64,000 nt of DNA from Mycolicibacterium mucogenicum DSM 44124 (GTDB taxonomy: Bacteria > Actinomycetota > Actinomycetes > Mycobacteriales > Mycobacteriaceae), in contig NZ_CP062008.1 of the NCBI RefSeq assembly GCF_005670685.2, positions 5,952,001 through 6,016,000 on the forward strand, in the 5' to 3' direction. The translations under genes and the position numbers were made by a program. Under the pieces are notes generated by a model. It saw only the letters and a program-made list of their open reading frames with translations, was not told where the DNA came from and did no database searches. This document shows, piece by piece, positions 1 through 9,144 of this stretch. Numbering within the stretch: the stretch's first letter is position 1; each line of letters begins with the position of its first letter.

Positions 1-740
1 CTGCGCGGCGACGAGGGCCAGCGCGTCCGGGCCCGCCGCGAACCGCAGCCGGCCCGACGTATCGGTCGCGGCCTGGTAGACGACCTCGGCAACGTCGGAC
101 GCCGTCGTGAACACGTCGACGTCGCCGAATGCGGCCATCACCGGACCCGCGAACTCCTCGTACTCCGGCGGCAGCAGACCGTCCATCCGGGAGGCGCCGT
201 TGGCGGTGAAGTTGGTGCCCGGTCCGTAGCCCGGCTCGACAAGTTTGGCGGCCACTCCGAAGAATTCGAGCTCCAATGCCAGCGAGCCGGTGAACCCCTC
301 GATCGCCGCCTTGCTCGCGGTGTACACCGCCGCCAGCGGCATCGGCGCCAACGTCGTGCTGGAGGTCACGTTCACGATGACGCCGGACCGCCGTTCACGG
401 AACTGCCGGACCACGGCCTGCGTCATGGCGATGACGCCAAAGGTGTTGGTCTCGAATACCTCCCGGGTCGTCGCCATCGGGGTGGCCTCGAACGCGCCCA
501 CCACCCCGACGCCGGCGTTGTTGACCAGCACGTCGATCGGGCCGGCGGCCGCGATGGCGCCGGCGATGCTCTGCGGATCGGTGACGTCAAGCGCCAGCAC
601 CCTGATTCGGTCCGAGTCCGGAAGTAGTTCGGGCCGTGGCGTTCTCATGGTCGCGACGACATTCCAGCCTTGCGCATGGAAGTGTCGGGCAATCTCCAGC
701 CCGTAGCCCGACGAACAACCCGTGATCATCACTGTCTTCA
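1..740 (-). CDS. SDR family oxidoreductase (3' end outside window)
   Basis: NAD(P)-dependent short-chain dehydrogenase, 246 codons visible and still open at the window edge. The N-terminus MKTVMITGCSSGYG holds the TGxxxGxG dinucleotide motif, NNAG (about residue 87) stabilises the fold, and YTASK (about 143-147) supplies the catalytic Tyr and Lys with a Ser upstream. This is the classical SDR arrangement; the substrate cannot be read. It lies 33 bp downstream of two flavin amine oxidase genes on the same strand, so it may be the last gene of a TetR-amine oxidase-SDR unit, perhaps reducing the aldehyde products (inference). Confidence 0.85.
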
Positions 741-773
741 TAACTCAAAACGTAGGGTCACCGAACGCGACGA

Positions 774-2102
774 TCAATGCGCTTTCGTCTGAGATCCATG
801 CGTGATCGTCTTGGCAACCTCGTGCGCGGCACGGTTGCCGGCCTCGATGGCCCCTTCGATGTAGCCGGCGTGCTCGGTAGCCGTCTCCGTTCCGGCCCAG
901 TGAATCCGTCCGGTGGGTGTCGACGCCACGGGGTAGAAGCCGTCTCGGGTGCCCGGCACCGGCAGCACGGAGTAGCCACCACCGGCGAACACGTCTCGGT
1001 GCCAGGACTTTTCGTGCCAACTCGCCGGCCGCTCGACGTCGTCCCCGAGGTGCTGAACCAGCTGGCGCAGCAGCAAGGCGCGCCGGCTGTCGGCATCCAG
1101 GTCGTCGAGGGCGCGGGCCGCGGGACCGCCGACCAGCATGCACAGATGGCCGGGACCGACCGGCGGCGAGGTATCGAAGACCGTGACGTTGGGCTCCCCG
1201 AACAGCACGCATTCCGCATCGCCGCGGGCCCGCCAGAACGGCGCGTCGTAGACCGCGATGGCCTTGTAGACCGTCCCCATGAAGGTGTTGCGCTGCAGGG
1301 TGATCCGCTCAGGAGGCAACGGCGGTTCGAACGTGATGCTCTTCGTCATCGGCGGCGGTACCGAGACGATGACCCGCTGCGCCGCCACCACCCCGGTGCT
1401 GGTGTCGAGCTCAACCCCGTCGGCGGTCTGACGGATGGCGGTGACGCGGCAGCTCGTCCGGACCCGCGCACCGAGTGCGGCGGCGAGTCGCTCAGCGAGC
1501 GTGCCCGCGCCCTCTGCCACGAGTGAATCCTGGGCTCCACCGCGGGTTTTCATCATGGTCCGGAGGCCGCCCTGATAGCGGACCAGCTCGAGAAAGGCCT
1601 GCACCGAAAGCTGTTCGGGTGCTGCGCACGACGTGGTCTCGACCAACACACCGAGCAGTCGACGCGCACGGTTGGACGGAATCCTGTTCAGCCACGACTG
1701 CACCGTCGCGGTATTCCACCGGCGCGGCACGGGAAGCCGACTGAGCAGTTCCGCCGCCGCCAGCGCCGCGTTGGCCGCGAGCATCGGCGGCGAGTTCGGC
1801 GGGACGGCCTGCGTGCCGTCGATGATCGCGGGCGCCTTCGGCGTGTGCATCTGGAAACGCGTCGCGCCCAGTTCGTCGACCAGTTGCTCAAACCTGTGGT
1901 GGCCCTTGCCGATCCACTGACCGCCGAGATCGAGGCGCGAACCTAGCGCGGAGGTCTCGGCCAGCGTCCGGCCTCCCACCCGATCCGCGGCCTCGAGCAC
2001 CAGAATGTCGATACCCTGCTGTTCGAGGTCGCGCGCGGCGATCAGGCCGGAAATGCCGGCGCCGACGATCGCCACGGTGGTCTGCTGGGATTCGGTGTTC
2101 AT
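774..2102 (-). CDS. Flavin monoamine oxidase family protein (copy 1)
   Basis: FAD-dependent amine oxidase, 442 aa, oxidising an amine to an aldehyde with release of H2O2. The N-terminal VGAGISGL dinucleotide-binding motif is followed by VGGRT and GGQW. The C-terminal FAD motif HWAGTET is about 45 residues from the end. At the position where covalently flavinylated MAOs carry Cys the sequence reads AGGGY, so FAD should be non-covalent. The start is the ATG 2 bp after the stop of the upstream amine oxidase, giving translational coupling; the longer open frame upstream only overlaps that gene. Substrate unknown; putrescine or another polyamine is plausible from the window's context. Confidence 0.85.
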   Translation of the reverse strand: MNTESQQTTVAIVGAGISGLIAARDLEQQGIDILVLEAADRVGGRTLAETSALGSRLDLGGQWIGKGHHRFEQLVDELGATRFQMHTPKAPAIIDGTQAVPPNSPPMLAANAALAAAELLSRLPVPRRWNTATVQSWLNRIPSNRARRLLGVLVETTSCAAPEQLSVQAFLELVRYQGGLRTMMKTRGGAQDSLVAEGAGTLAERLAAALGARVRTSCRVTAIRQTADGVELDTSTGVVAAQRVIVSVPPPMTKSITFEPPLPPERITLQRNTFMGTVYKAIAVYDAPFWRARGDAECVLFGEPNVTVFDTSPPVGPGHLCMLVGGPAARALDDLDADSRRALLLRQLVQHLGDDVERPASWHEKSWHRDVFAGGGYSVLPVPGTRDGFYPVASTPTGRIHWAGTETATEHAGYIEGAIEAGNRAAHEVAKTITHGSQTKAH

Positions 2103-2104
2103 GG

Positions 2105-3454
2105 TCAGGACCTCTCGGCCAGAACGGCGTCGGCGGCACGGTGGCCGGATCGAATCGCGCCGTCCATGTAGCCGTTCCAGACGTCGGAGGTCTCGGCACC
2201 TGCCCAGTGGATGCGGCCGACGGGCGCCGCCACGGCCTTGCCGTACTGCGTCCACACACCCGCAGCCAGCCGGCCGCCGTAGCAGCCCCGGCTGAATTCC
2301 TCAGCGGTCCAGTCCTGTTCGAGCACGTCGAACGGCTCGGCAGCCTGGGGACCGAAGTACTTGACCAGATTGCGGATGACGATGTCCCGGCGCTCCTCAG
2401 CGGTTAGTTCCGCGGCTCGGCGGGCGTGCGCGCCCTCCAGGAATCCGACCAGGACGCCGCAGGAGCCGTCGGCCGGCGAGTTGTCGAGCACGACATTGAA
2501 CTCGTCGTCAAGGCTCATGACGAAGCCCGACAGGCCGGCCTGTCGCCAGAACGGCGTCGGATAACCGATATTGAACTTGATGACCGAGCCGGCGGGGAAC
2601 TGCTGGGTCAGCGCATCCCGCGCGGCGGGCAGCGGTGGGCTGTAGCGCAGCCGACCGGCGAGGGTCTGCGGCACGGCGACCACCACATGGTCCGCCGCAA
2701 TCTCTCCACCGTCGTACGTCACGGTGACTCCGGATGCGTCCTGGGCGATCCCGCTGACAAACATGTTGAGCCACAAAGCATCTCCGAGCTCGGCGGCCAT
2801 GCGCTCGGAGATCTGGTGGGTGCCGCCGACCACGCGCGACTCCTGTGCGCCGCCGGCGGTAGAGATGAGCACCTGCAGGCTGGTTCCGGATTTGACGTAG
2901 AACAGGAAGTGCAGGAGCGACAGTTCCGGTGACTCCGCGGAGAACAGCGCGGGGACGATCAAGCGGAAGAACCGCAACGCCACGGCATCGGTGGTCTGGC
3001 CGACCAACCATTGGTCGAGCGTCTGGCGGTCCAGGTCGGTCGCACCGGCGGTGGTCCACGGCGAGGCGGTGTCGACGGTCTGCGCGAGCTGTTCGATCTC
3101 CAGCCAGAGCCGCCCCACCTCGGCGAGGGACGCCGGCGGCAGGCCGAACGACTCGTCGGCGTAGCGGTGGTTCTGCCCGTCATAGAGGGTGATCGCATCC
3201 CCTTCGTCATAGGACGCGAACGTTTCCAGCCCCAGTTCATCGATCAGGGCCAGCACCGCATCCTGTGTCGGCCCGACCCACTGGCCGCCCATCTCGACCG
3301 GCACCCCGTTGCTGAGCGTGCCGCCGAGGTTGCGGCCGGCCACGCGGTCACGCGCTTCGAGTACGACCACGGTTTTTCCGGCCCGGGTGAGCCTGCGGGC
3401 GGCGCTGAGCCCGGCCAGTCCGGCTCCCACGATGACGACGTCGACACGATCCAT
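2105..3454 (-). CDS. Flavin monoamine oxidase family protein (copy 2, covalent-FAD type)
   Basis: Amine oxidase of 449 aa with VGAGLAGLSAARR near the N-terminus, MGGQWVGP and the C-terminal HWAGAET. Near residue 400 it has SRGCYGG, the Cys position that carries 8-alpha-S-cysteinyl FAD in monoamine oxidases; the other two amine oxidases in this window lack it. The usual VGGR motif reads VAGRN here. The chosen ATG (MDRVDVVIVGAG) has a GGAG ribosome-binding site. The gene is followed after 2 bp by copy 1 and lies 91 bp downstream of a same-strand TetR gene. The two copies are divergent enough to suggest different substrates. Confidence 0.85.
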   Translation of the reverse strand: MDRVDVVIVGAGLAGLSAARRLTRAGKTVVVLEARDRVAGRNLGGTLSNGVPVEMGGQWVGPTQDAVLALIDELGLETFASYDEGDAITLYDGQNHRYADESFGLPPASLAEVGRLWLEIEQLAQTVDTASPWTTAGATDLDRQTLDQWLVGQTTDAVALRFFRLIVPALFSAESPELSLLHFLFYVKSGTSLQVLISTAGGAQESRVVGGTHQISERMAAELGDALWLNMFVSGIAQDASGVTVTYDGGEIAADHVVVAVPQTLAGRLRYSPPLPAARDALTQQFPAGSVIKFNIGYPTPFWRQAGLSGFVMSLDDEFNVVLDNSPADGSCGVLVGFLEGAHARRAAELTAEERRDIVIRNLVKYFGPQAAEPFDVLEQDWTAEEFSRGCYGGRLAAGVWTQYGKAVAAPVGRIHWAGAETSDVWNGYMDGAIRSGHRAADAVLAERS

Positions 3455-3482
3455 GGCGTTCTCCTGACGCTTACCGAATTCC

Positions 3483-3504
3483 AAGTCATACAACTGACTG
3501 ACTT
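3483..3504. promoter_or_regulatory. Inverted repeat, possible TetR operator
   Basis: AAGTCA and TGACTT form a perfect 6-bp inverted repeat with a 10-bp spacer, about 30 bp upstream of the start of amine oxidase copy 2 and in the gap after the TetR gene. Position and spacing suit an operator for that TetR. No binding data; inference only. Confidence 0.4.
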
Positions 3505-3545
3505 AGACGATATGGCACATCTCCGCTGGTGGCAAGGTCGGCTGC

Positions 3546-4160
3546 TCAGTCCGCTGAGACGGGCCGCACGGCGGCGGCCCCGAGAATCATGGTGATCAGG
3601 GTGTCGAGATCCTCATCGGCGCGCGCCGGATCGGGATCGACGACGTACTGAACGATCAGCCCGTCGATTCCCGCGAGGAACGTCCGCGCGATACTCCGAT
3701 AGCCGATCGCCACCGTCTCGTGTGCCCGTGCGGCGGCCTGCTCACACCAGTGGGCCACGACGTCGACGTATCGCTCGTACTGCCAGCGCGCCAGGTCTTC
3801 GAGCCCGGGGGTGCGCAGCGCCTGGACCACCAACTCGAACTGGACCAGCTGCAAGTTGTTGCGGCCCACCACCAAGGTGTTCCAGAAGCCCCGGACACCC
3901 TGCCGGACCGCATGCTCCAGGCCGTCGTCCAGGTCGGCCGAGGTACGCAGCACCTCCGCGATCTCCTCGACCACGTCCTCGATCACGGCACGCAGCAGCT
4001 TCTGCTTCGTCGGGAAGACGTGTTGCAGTGTGCCGAGGGGGATTTGCGCTTCATCGGCCACCGCGCGCATGGTCGTACGGGCGACGCCGTCGCGAACCAG
4101 CACGTCGCGCGCGGCGGCGATGATCTGCCTGCCCCGTACGGCTGACTCGACGTAGACCAC
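3546..4160 (-). CDS. TetR family transcriptional regulator
   Basis: 204 aa. The N-terminal 50 residues form the TetR helix-turn-helix: RGRQIIAAARDVLVRDGV, TTMRAVADEAQIPLGTLQHVFPTKQKLL. The remainder is a helical ligand-binding and dimerisation domain of normal length. It stands directly upstream of the two amine oxidases on the same strand and divergent from the sulfonate operon. An amine or its aldehyde product is the most natural ligand (inference). The start is the first ATG of the frame; no strong ribosome-binding site is seen. Confidence 0.85.
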   Translation of the reverse strand: MVYVESAVRGRQIIAAARDVLVRDGVARTTMRAVADEAQIPLGTLQHVFPTKQKLLRAVIEDVVEEIAEVLRTSADLDDGLEHAVRQGVRGFWNTLVVGRNNLQLVQFELVVQALRTPGLEDLARWQYERYVDVVAHWCEQAAARAHETVAIGYRSIARTFLAGIDGLIVQYVVDPDPARADEDLDTLITMILGAAAVRPVSAD

Positions 4161-4242
4161 CTGCCGACCCCTCGATCGATTCCCCTGACAGGCGTGAGAC
4201 TACGCGCCCCCGTTCCCGTGGAATCAGGGCGACGGTAAATCT

Positions 4243-4278
4243 TCACACCCCATGGACGGCCTCCTAATTTCGGTGTGA
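4243..4278. promoter_or_regulatory. Inverted repeat in the ssu promoter region
   Basis: TCACACC and GGTGTGA form a perfect 7-bp inverted repeat separated by 22 bp in the 161-bp gap between the TetR gene and ssuC. It lies 44 bp before the ssuC start, a normal place for an operator or a promoter element. The regulator is unknown; it could serve TetR autoregulation or sulfur control of ssu. Confidence 0.3.
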
Positions 4279-4321
4279 TGGCGTGCGCGCCTGACCGATA
4301 GCCGTCGACGTTAGGAGCGTG

Positions 4322-5158
4322 ATGACCACCCGCGAGGCCCCGGTGGCCGCCGCGGCACCCGGTACTGAACCTGCTGCAGTGCAGGCGGTTTCCTGGCTCA
4401 GCCGCGTCCGCGCTCGGCGCTGGGAAATCATCCGCTGGCTGTCACCGCTGGCGGTACTCATCCTGTGGCAGGCCGGCAGCGCGTGGGGCCTCATCGACCC
4501 CGAGGTCCTGCCGGCGCCCCAGACCATCGCAGAGGCCGGCATCGAGCTGATCAGCAACGGTCAGCTTGCCGAAGCACTGCGCATCTCCGGCATCCGCGCC
4601 GCCGAGGGCCTGTTCCTCGGCGGAGTCATCGGCGCCGCCCTCGGCGCCCTAGTGGGGTTCTCGAAGTGGGCCGACGCCACGGTCGATCCGACGATGCAGA
4701 TGATCCGGGCGCTGCCCCACCTGGGCTTGATCCCGCTGTTCATCGTCTGGTTCGGCATCGGCGAACTGCCCAAGGTGCTCATGGTCGCGTTGGGTGCGGC
4801 ATTCCCGCTCTACCTCAATACCTCGTCGGCAATCCGCCAGGTCGACCCCAAGCTCTTCGAAACGGCTGCCGTACTCGGCTTTTCGCCGCTTCAGCGGCTG
4901 CGGACGGTCGTCATCCCCAGCGCCGCTCCCCAGGTCCTCGTCGGGCTGCGGCAATCGTTGGCCATCTCGTGGCTCACGCTCATCGTCGCTGAACAGATCA
5001 ACGCCGACTCCGGCGTCGGCTACCTCATCAACAACGCGCGCGACTTCCTCCGCATCGACGTGATCATCTTCGGTCTCGTCGTCTACGCGCTGCTCGGCAT
5101 CATCACCGACGCACTGGTGCGGGTCCTGGAGCGCCGTGCCTTGCGCTATCGAGTCTGA
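4322..5158 (+). CDS. ssuC: Aliphatic sulfonate ABC transporter permease SsuC
   Basis: 278-aa inner-membrane permease of the SsuC/TauC/NitT group, with about six hydrophobic segments. The EAA-loop region near residue 190 (KLFETAAVLGFSPLQRL) contacts the ATPase. First gene of a four-gene operon with an ATPase, a lipoprotein receptor and an FMN monooxygenase, which fixes the assignment as sulfonate uptake for sulfur supply. The ATG at 4322 is preferred over the adjacent GTG at 4319 because AGGAG (4313-4317) is then spaced 4 bases away. Taurine or another sulfonate could be the preferred substrate. Confidence 0.88.
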   Translation: MTTREAPVAAAAPGTEPAAVQAVSWLSRVRARRWEIIRWLSPLAVLILWQAGSAWGLIDPEVLPAPQTIAEAGIELISNGQLAEALRISGIRAAEGLFLGGVIGAALGALVGFSKWADATVDPTMQMIRALPHLGLIPLFIVWFGIGELPKVLMVALGAAFPLYLNTSSAIRQVDPKLFETAAVLGFSPLQRLRTVVIPSAAPQVLVGLRQSLAISWLTLIVAEQINADSGVGYLINNARDFLRIDVIIFGLVVYALLGIITDALVRVLERRALRYRV

Positions 5159-5168
5159 AAGGCACCCC

Positions 5169-5921
5169 GTGACAGCACTTTACGAAGTACCCGTGGAACC
5201 GGCCGCGGTGTCAGAACCGCCCGCAGCGGAGTTGCGCTCGGTATCCAAGTGGTACGGCACCAATCGGGTGCTCGACGACGTCAGCCTTCGGGTGAAGCGT
5301 GGCGAGATCGTCGCGCTCGTCGGGCGCAGCGGCTCAGGCAAATCGACGATACTGCGCGTCCTTTCCGGCCTCGCCGGTGATTTCCAGGGCAAGCGCGAGG
5401 TCCAGGGCGCGCCGGCCGTCGCGTTCCAGGAGCCCCGGCTGTTCCCGTGGCGATCTGTGCGCGACAACGTCCGCTACGGCCTGACCCGCACGAAACTGTC
5501 CCGCGCCGAAGCACTTTCCCGGGCCGATCAGGCGCTGGACGAGGTTGGCCTCGCCGACAAGGCGCAGTCCTGGCCGCTGACCCTGTCCGGCGGGCAGGCC
5601 CAGCGGGTGTCCCTGGCCCGCGCGCTGGTGGCGGAGCCGCAACTGCTGCTGCTCGACGAGCCGTTCGGCGCGCTCGACGCCCTCACCCGGCTCTCCATGC
5701 ACCGCCTGCTGCTGAACCTCTGGCGCCAGCACAACTTCGGGGTGCTCCTCGTCACGCACGACGTGGACGAGGCCATCGCGCTGGCCGACAGCATCGTGGT
5801 GCTCGAGCACGGACGCGTGGCGCACACCCTGCAGATCGAGAATCCGCGCCAGCCGCATGACCAGCGCGACCGACGCACCGACGACTACCGCACCGAGCTG
5901 CTCGCGCAACTCGGTGTCTGA
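5169..5921 (+). CDS. ssuB: Sulfonate ABC transporter ATP-binding protein SsuB
   Basis: 250-aa ABC ATPase driving SsuC. Walker A is GRSGSGKST (about residue 50), the signature is LSGGQAQRV, Walker B is LLLLDEP followed by the D-loop FGALDA, and the switch His lies in LVTHDVDEA. It starts at GTG 5169, 10 bp after ssuC, with AAAGG as ribosome-binding site; the frame is open further upstream but would overlap ssuC. Second gene of the operon. Confidence 0.9.
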   Translation: MTALYEVPVEPAAVSEPPAAELRSVSKWYGTNRVLDDVSLRVKRGEIVALVGRSGSGKSTILRVLSGLAGDFQGKREVQGAPAVAFQEPRLFPWRSVRDNVRYGLTRTKLSRAEALSRADQALDEVGLADKAQSWPLTLSGGQAQRVSLARALVAEPQLLLLDEPFGALDALTRLSMHRLLLNLWRQHNFGVLLVTHDVDEAIALADSIVVLEHGRVAHTLQIENPRQPHDQRDRRTDDYRTELLAQLGV

Positions 5922-5933
5922 CGGGAGAACACT

Positions 5934-6959
5934 GTGAAACATTCCCGGGCAGCACGCCTGGTATCCATCCTCGCCGCCGGCGCATTGCTCAGCGCCTGCG
6001 TGTCGAGCCGTGACACCAAGAACGAAGTGGCTGTGCCGCAGACAGTTCCGGCATCGGACCTGACCGGCCTGACGCTGCAGGTGGGCGATCAGAAGGGCGG
6101 CACCGAGTCCTTGCTCCGGGCCGCCGGGGAGCTCGACAACGTGCCCTACAAGGTGCAGTTCTCGACGTTCACCTCCGGGCCGCCGCAGGTCGAGGCGGCC
6201 ACCGCGGGCAAGATCGACTTCGCCGTCACCGGGAACACGCCGCCGATCTTCGGCGCCGCGGCAGGGGCGAAAATCCGCGTCATCGCGGCATATTCGAACA
6301 GTGCCGCCGGTGACCAAATCCTCACCCCGACCGGCTCAGCGGTTCATACCGTGGCCGACCTCCGCGGGAAGAAGGTCGTCGTCGGCAAGGGCAGTTCGGC
6401 GCACGGCCATCTGCTGCTCCAGCTGCAGAAGGCCGGCCTGACGGTCAAGGACATCCAGCTGGTGTTCCTGCAGCCGGCCGACGCCTTCACCGCGCTGAGT
6501 CAGGGCCAGGCAGATGCCTGGGCCATCTGGGATCCGTACACGGCCCTGGCCCAGAACCAGCTCAAGGTGCGCACCGTCGCCACCGCCGAAAGCGTCACCA
6601 ACGGCTACGGATTCGGCATCGCCGCGGTGGCCGCGCTGCAGGACGCCAAACGGAACAGCGCGCTCGCCGACTTCGTCCGACGGGTGGCGCGGGCCTCGCT
6701 CTGGGCCAAGGACCATCCCGACGAGTGGTACCAAAAGTACGCTGCCGCAATCGGAATCGATCCCCAGGTGGCCCGCGTCGCGCAGTCTCGGAGCCTGCGG
6801 CTGGCCATTCCCATCAACGACGCGGTGATCGCGTCTGAGCAGCAGCTCGCCGACGCATTCGCCCAGTCCGGACAGATCGACCACAAAGCCACGTTCTCGC
6901 AGTTCGTCGACAACCGGTTCGGCGATCAGTTGTCGCAGTTCTGGACCACCGCAAAATAG
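5934..6959 (+). CDS. ssuA: Sulfonate-binding lipoprotein SsuA
   Basis: 341-aa periplasmic-type receptor of the SsuA/TauA/NMT1 family. The signal peptide ends in a lipobox (ALLSAC, Cys at about residue 22), so the protein should be lipid-anchored outside the membrane. Family features are visible: the GGTES segment, FAVTGNTPPIF, the VVVGKGSSAHGHLLL loop and AWAIWDPY, which lines the ligand pocket. Start GTG 5934, 12 bp after ssuB, with GGGAG upstream. Confidence 0.9.
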   Translation: MKHSRAARLVSILAAGALLSACVSSRDTKNEVAVPQTVPASDLTGLTLQVGDQKGGTESLLRAAGELDNVPYKVQFSTFTSGPPQVEAATAGKIDFAVTGNTPPIFGAAAGAKIRVIAAYSNSAAGDQILTPTGSAVHTVADLRGKKVVVGKGSSAHGHLLLQLQKAGLTVKDIQLVFLQPADAFTALSQGQADAWAIWDPYTALAQNQLKVRTVATAESVTNGYGFGIAAVAALQDAKRNSALADFVRRVARASLWAKDHPDEWYQKYAAAIGIDPQVARVAQSRSLRLAIPINDAVIASEQQLADAFAQSGQIDHKATFSQFVDNRFGDQLSQFWTTAK

Positions 6960-6969
6960 GAGGATCGTC

Positions 6970-8067
6970 TTGTCCGCCAAGTTCTTCTGGTTCCTGCCCA
7001 CAAACGGTGACAGTCGCTCGATCGTCGGCGCGTCGCACGCGTCATCGCACCACACGGTTCCGGCGGGGTACCGCAAGCCCAGCCTGCGCTACCTCGGTGA
7101 AATCGCCCGCGCCGTCGACCGCCTCGGATTCGAAGGGGTCCTGACGCCGACCGGAACCTGGTGTGAGGACGCCTGGTTGACGTCGGCTGCCCTGCTCGAG
7201 CAGACCGAACGACTCAAGTTCCTGGTCGCGTTCCGGCCCGGCCTGGTGCCGCCCACCCTGGCCGCGCAGCAGGCCGCCACTTTCCAGCGGTTCTCCGAAG
7301 GACGCCTGCTGCTCAACATCGTCAGTGGCGGTGACGATGTCGAACAGCGTCGGTTCGGCGACTGGCTCAGCCACGACCAGCGCTACGAACGCACCGGCGA
7401 GTTCCTCGAGATCGTGCGCGATATCTGGCGCGGCGGCCCCGTGGACTACCGCGGCAGGCACTACTCCGTCACCGATGCCCGCGTGTCCGAACCCCCGAAC
7501 CCGTTGCCGCAGCTGTATTTCGGCGGATCATCGCCGGCGGCCCTGCCCATCGCGGCCGAGCACGTCGACGTCTACCTGACATGGGGCGAACCACCGGCTG
7601 CCGCAGCGGCCAAGATCGCGCAGGTGCGCGAACTGGCCAAGGCCCGCGGACGCACCCTGCGATTCGGCATCCGGCTGCACACCATCTCTCGCGACACCTC
7701 CGCGGCCGCCTGGGCCGTCGCCAATTCCCTCCTGGCCGAGCTGACGCCCGAGCAGATCGCCAAAGCCACTGCGCTGCATGCAAATTCCGAATCCGAAGGA
7801 CAGCGGCGCATGACGGCGCTGCACGGCGGCCGGCTCGACCACCTCGAGGTCTACCCGAACCTGTGGGCCGGTGTCGGGCTGGTCCGCGGCGGTGCCGGGA
7901 CCGCGCTGGTCGGCAGCCATGAAGAAGTCGCGTCGCTGATCTCCGAGTACCACGACCTCGGATTCGACGAGTTCATCCTCTCCGGCTACCCGCACCTCGA
8001 AGAGGCCTACTGGTTCGCCGAAGGCGTGCTGCCGCTGCTGCGCAAGCGCGGAGCCCTGGCCGCCTAG
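6970..8067 (+). CDS. ssuD: Alkanesulfonate monooxygenase SsuD (FMNH2-dependent)
   Basis: 365-aa luciferase-like monooxygenase that splits alkanesulfonates into aldehyde and sulfite using reduced FMN from a separate reductase, which is not encoded in this operon. It keeps the SsuD signature: FFWFLPTNGD at the N-terminus, an early His-Asp-containing segment, and LLLNIVSGGD. The TTG start at 6970 is supported by a strong AGGAGG 6 bases upstream. Last gene of the ssu operon; its stop overlaps by 4 bp the stop of the converging next gene. Confidence 0.92.
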   Translation: MSAKFFWFLPTNGDSRSIVGASHASSHHTVPAGYRKPSLRYLGEIARAVDRLGFEGVLTPTGTWCEDAWLTSAALLEQTERLKFLVAFRPGLVPPTLAAQQAATFQRFSEGRLLLNIVSGGDDVEQRRFGDWLSHDQRYERTGEFLEIVRDIWRGGPVDYRGRHYSVTDARVSEPPNPLPQLYFGGSSPAALPIAAEHVDVYLTWGEPPAAAAAKIAQVRELAKARGRTLRFGIRLHTISRDTSAAAWAVANSLLAELTPEQIAKATALHANSESEGQRRMTALHGGRLDHLEVYPNLWAGVGLVRGGAGTALVGSHEEVASLISEYHDLGFDEFILSGYPHLEEAYWFAEGVLPLLRKRGALAA

Positions 8068-8951
8068 CCGAGGTTCGCGCTAGGATCGCCGAGATCGCTG
8101 TGCCGCGACGCCATCGGGGTGATCGCCGGTAGATCGCCGCCGGCGACCACCATCCGGGCAATCGGGGTGAGCGCCTGGAACAGCGTCTCGACCTCGGCGT
8201 CGCTAAGCACGTCGAGCGTCGGCAGCGCGGCCGCGTCGGTGCGGTACTCGATGTCGGCCTTGAGCTCGCGACCCCCATCGGTCAGCGAACCGTCGGCCGT
8301 CAACAGACCGCGCTCGGCGAGCTGCGCCGTCACCGCCGCCCACTCGGCCTCGTCGTAGTCGCGTGTGGCCAGGACCTTCTCCTTGGTGGTCCGGCCGGCG
8401 GCGACGTGCAGCACATTGCTCTCGCGGCCCGTGATGCCGGCCGCCACCAGGGCCGCGACGTGGGCGTCGCCCCGCTGTTCGCGCAGCAGGGTCGCCGCGT
8501 GCCAGAGCGCGGCCACGGGCTCGTCGGGCCACGGCACTGCGGACAGCGCGGCGAACAAGGGACGACCGTCGACCGCCGCGTCTCGCGCGGCCCGGCCCAG
8601 CAGATCGGCGGCGGTGCGCAGGTTGTCGTCGGCAACCAGGCCGTAGCGACGCAACGCGGCGACCGCGCCCGCTTCCCTGGCCGCCAGCGCCTGCTGGGGC
8701 GTCGCGATGTCCCACGCACCCGCCAGCGACTTCGCGACGCGATGGGCGGCGAAGTTGTAGAAGACCGCCTCGACGACCTGCGGCGGCACCGGGCCCAGTG
8801 GTGCTGACCTGGTGACGAAGTAGCCGCTCCAGAAGCTGCGATAGCCGAGGTCGACGGCCGCAGCCCGCGCCTCGGGCGCGAAATACGTGATCGCGTGCAC
8901 GGGTTCGAATCGCTCGAACAACCGACGGGCCAAAATGGGTGTGCGGGCCAT
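8064..8951 (-). CDS. SCO6745 family protein
   Basis: 295 aa. The first half (FEPVHAITYFAPEARAAAVD, the FWSGYFVTRSAPLGP stretch and FYNF) is typical of the actinobacterial SCO6745/SalK-like family; no biochemical role is established to my knowledge. The C-terminal part is helical with a winged-helix-like TAQLAERGLLTADGSLTDGGREL. Cytosolic, no signal peptide. The ATG at 8951 (MARTPILARR) is chosen because the family begins there. Convergent with ssuD and alone on its strand. Confidence 0.7.
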   Translation of the reverse strand: MARTPILARRLFERFEPVHAITYFAPEARAAAVDLGYRSFWSGYFVTRSAPLGPVPPQVVEAVFYNFAAHRVAKSLAGAWDIATPQQALAAREAGAVAALRRYGLVADDNLRTAADLLGRAARDAAVDGRPLFAALSAVPWPDEPVAALWHAATLLREQRGDAHVAALVAAGITGRESNVLHVAAGRTTKEKVLATRDYDEAEWAAVTAQLAERGLLTADGSLTDGGRELKADIEYRTDAAALPTLDVLSDAEVETLFQALTPIARMVVAGGDLPAITPMASRHSDLGDPSANLG

Positions 8952-9144
8952 GATGCCAGTCAAGCACGGGGCCTCCGGCACCCGCGAAAAGCCACTGCGC
9001 TGCCGGGAATCGCGTGGTTTTCAGCACATTTGCATCCGCCCCGCGCAGGTAGACGGCGCATCGAGGTGTGTTGGCACCACCTCGCCGCGTAGGGTGCTTT
9101 GGTCGGCCTCAGCGAACATGTCGATAGAAAAGTTGGGCACAGTC

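Noticed and set aside
5334..6317. Minus-strand frame of 327 codons across ssuB/ssuA
   Set aside because: Shadow frame with no family signature opposite two well-supported genes.
3546..8067. TetR at 3546-4160 as repressor of the ssu operon
   Set aside because: Possible because it is divergent, but the same-strand amine oxidases and the inverted repeat before them fit better; ssu is normally under sulfur control.
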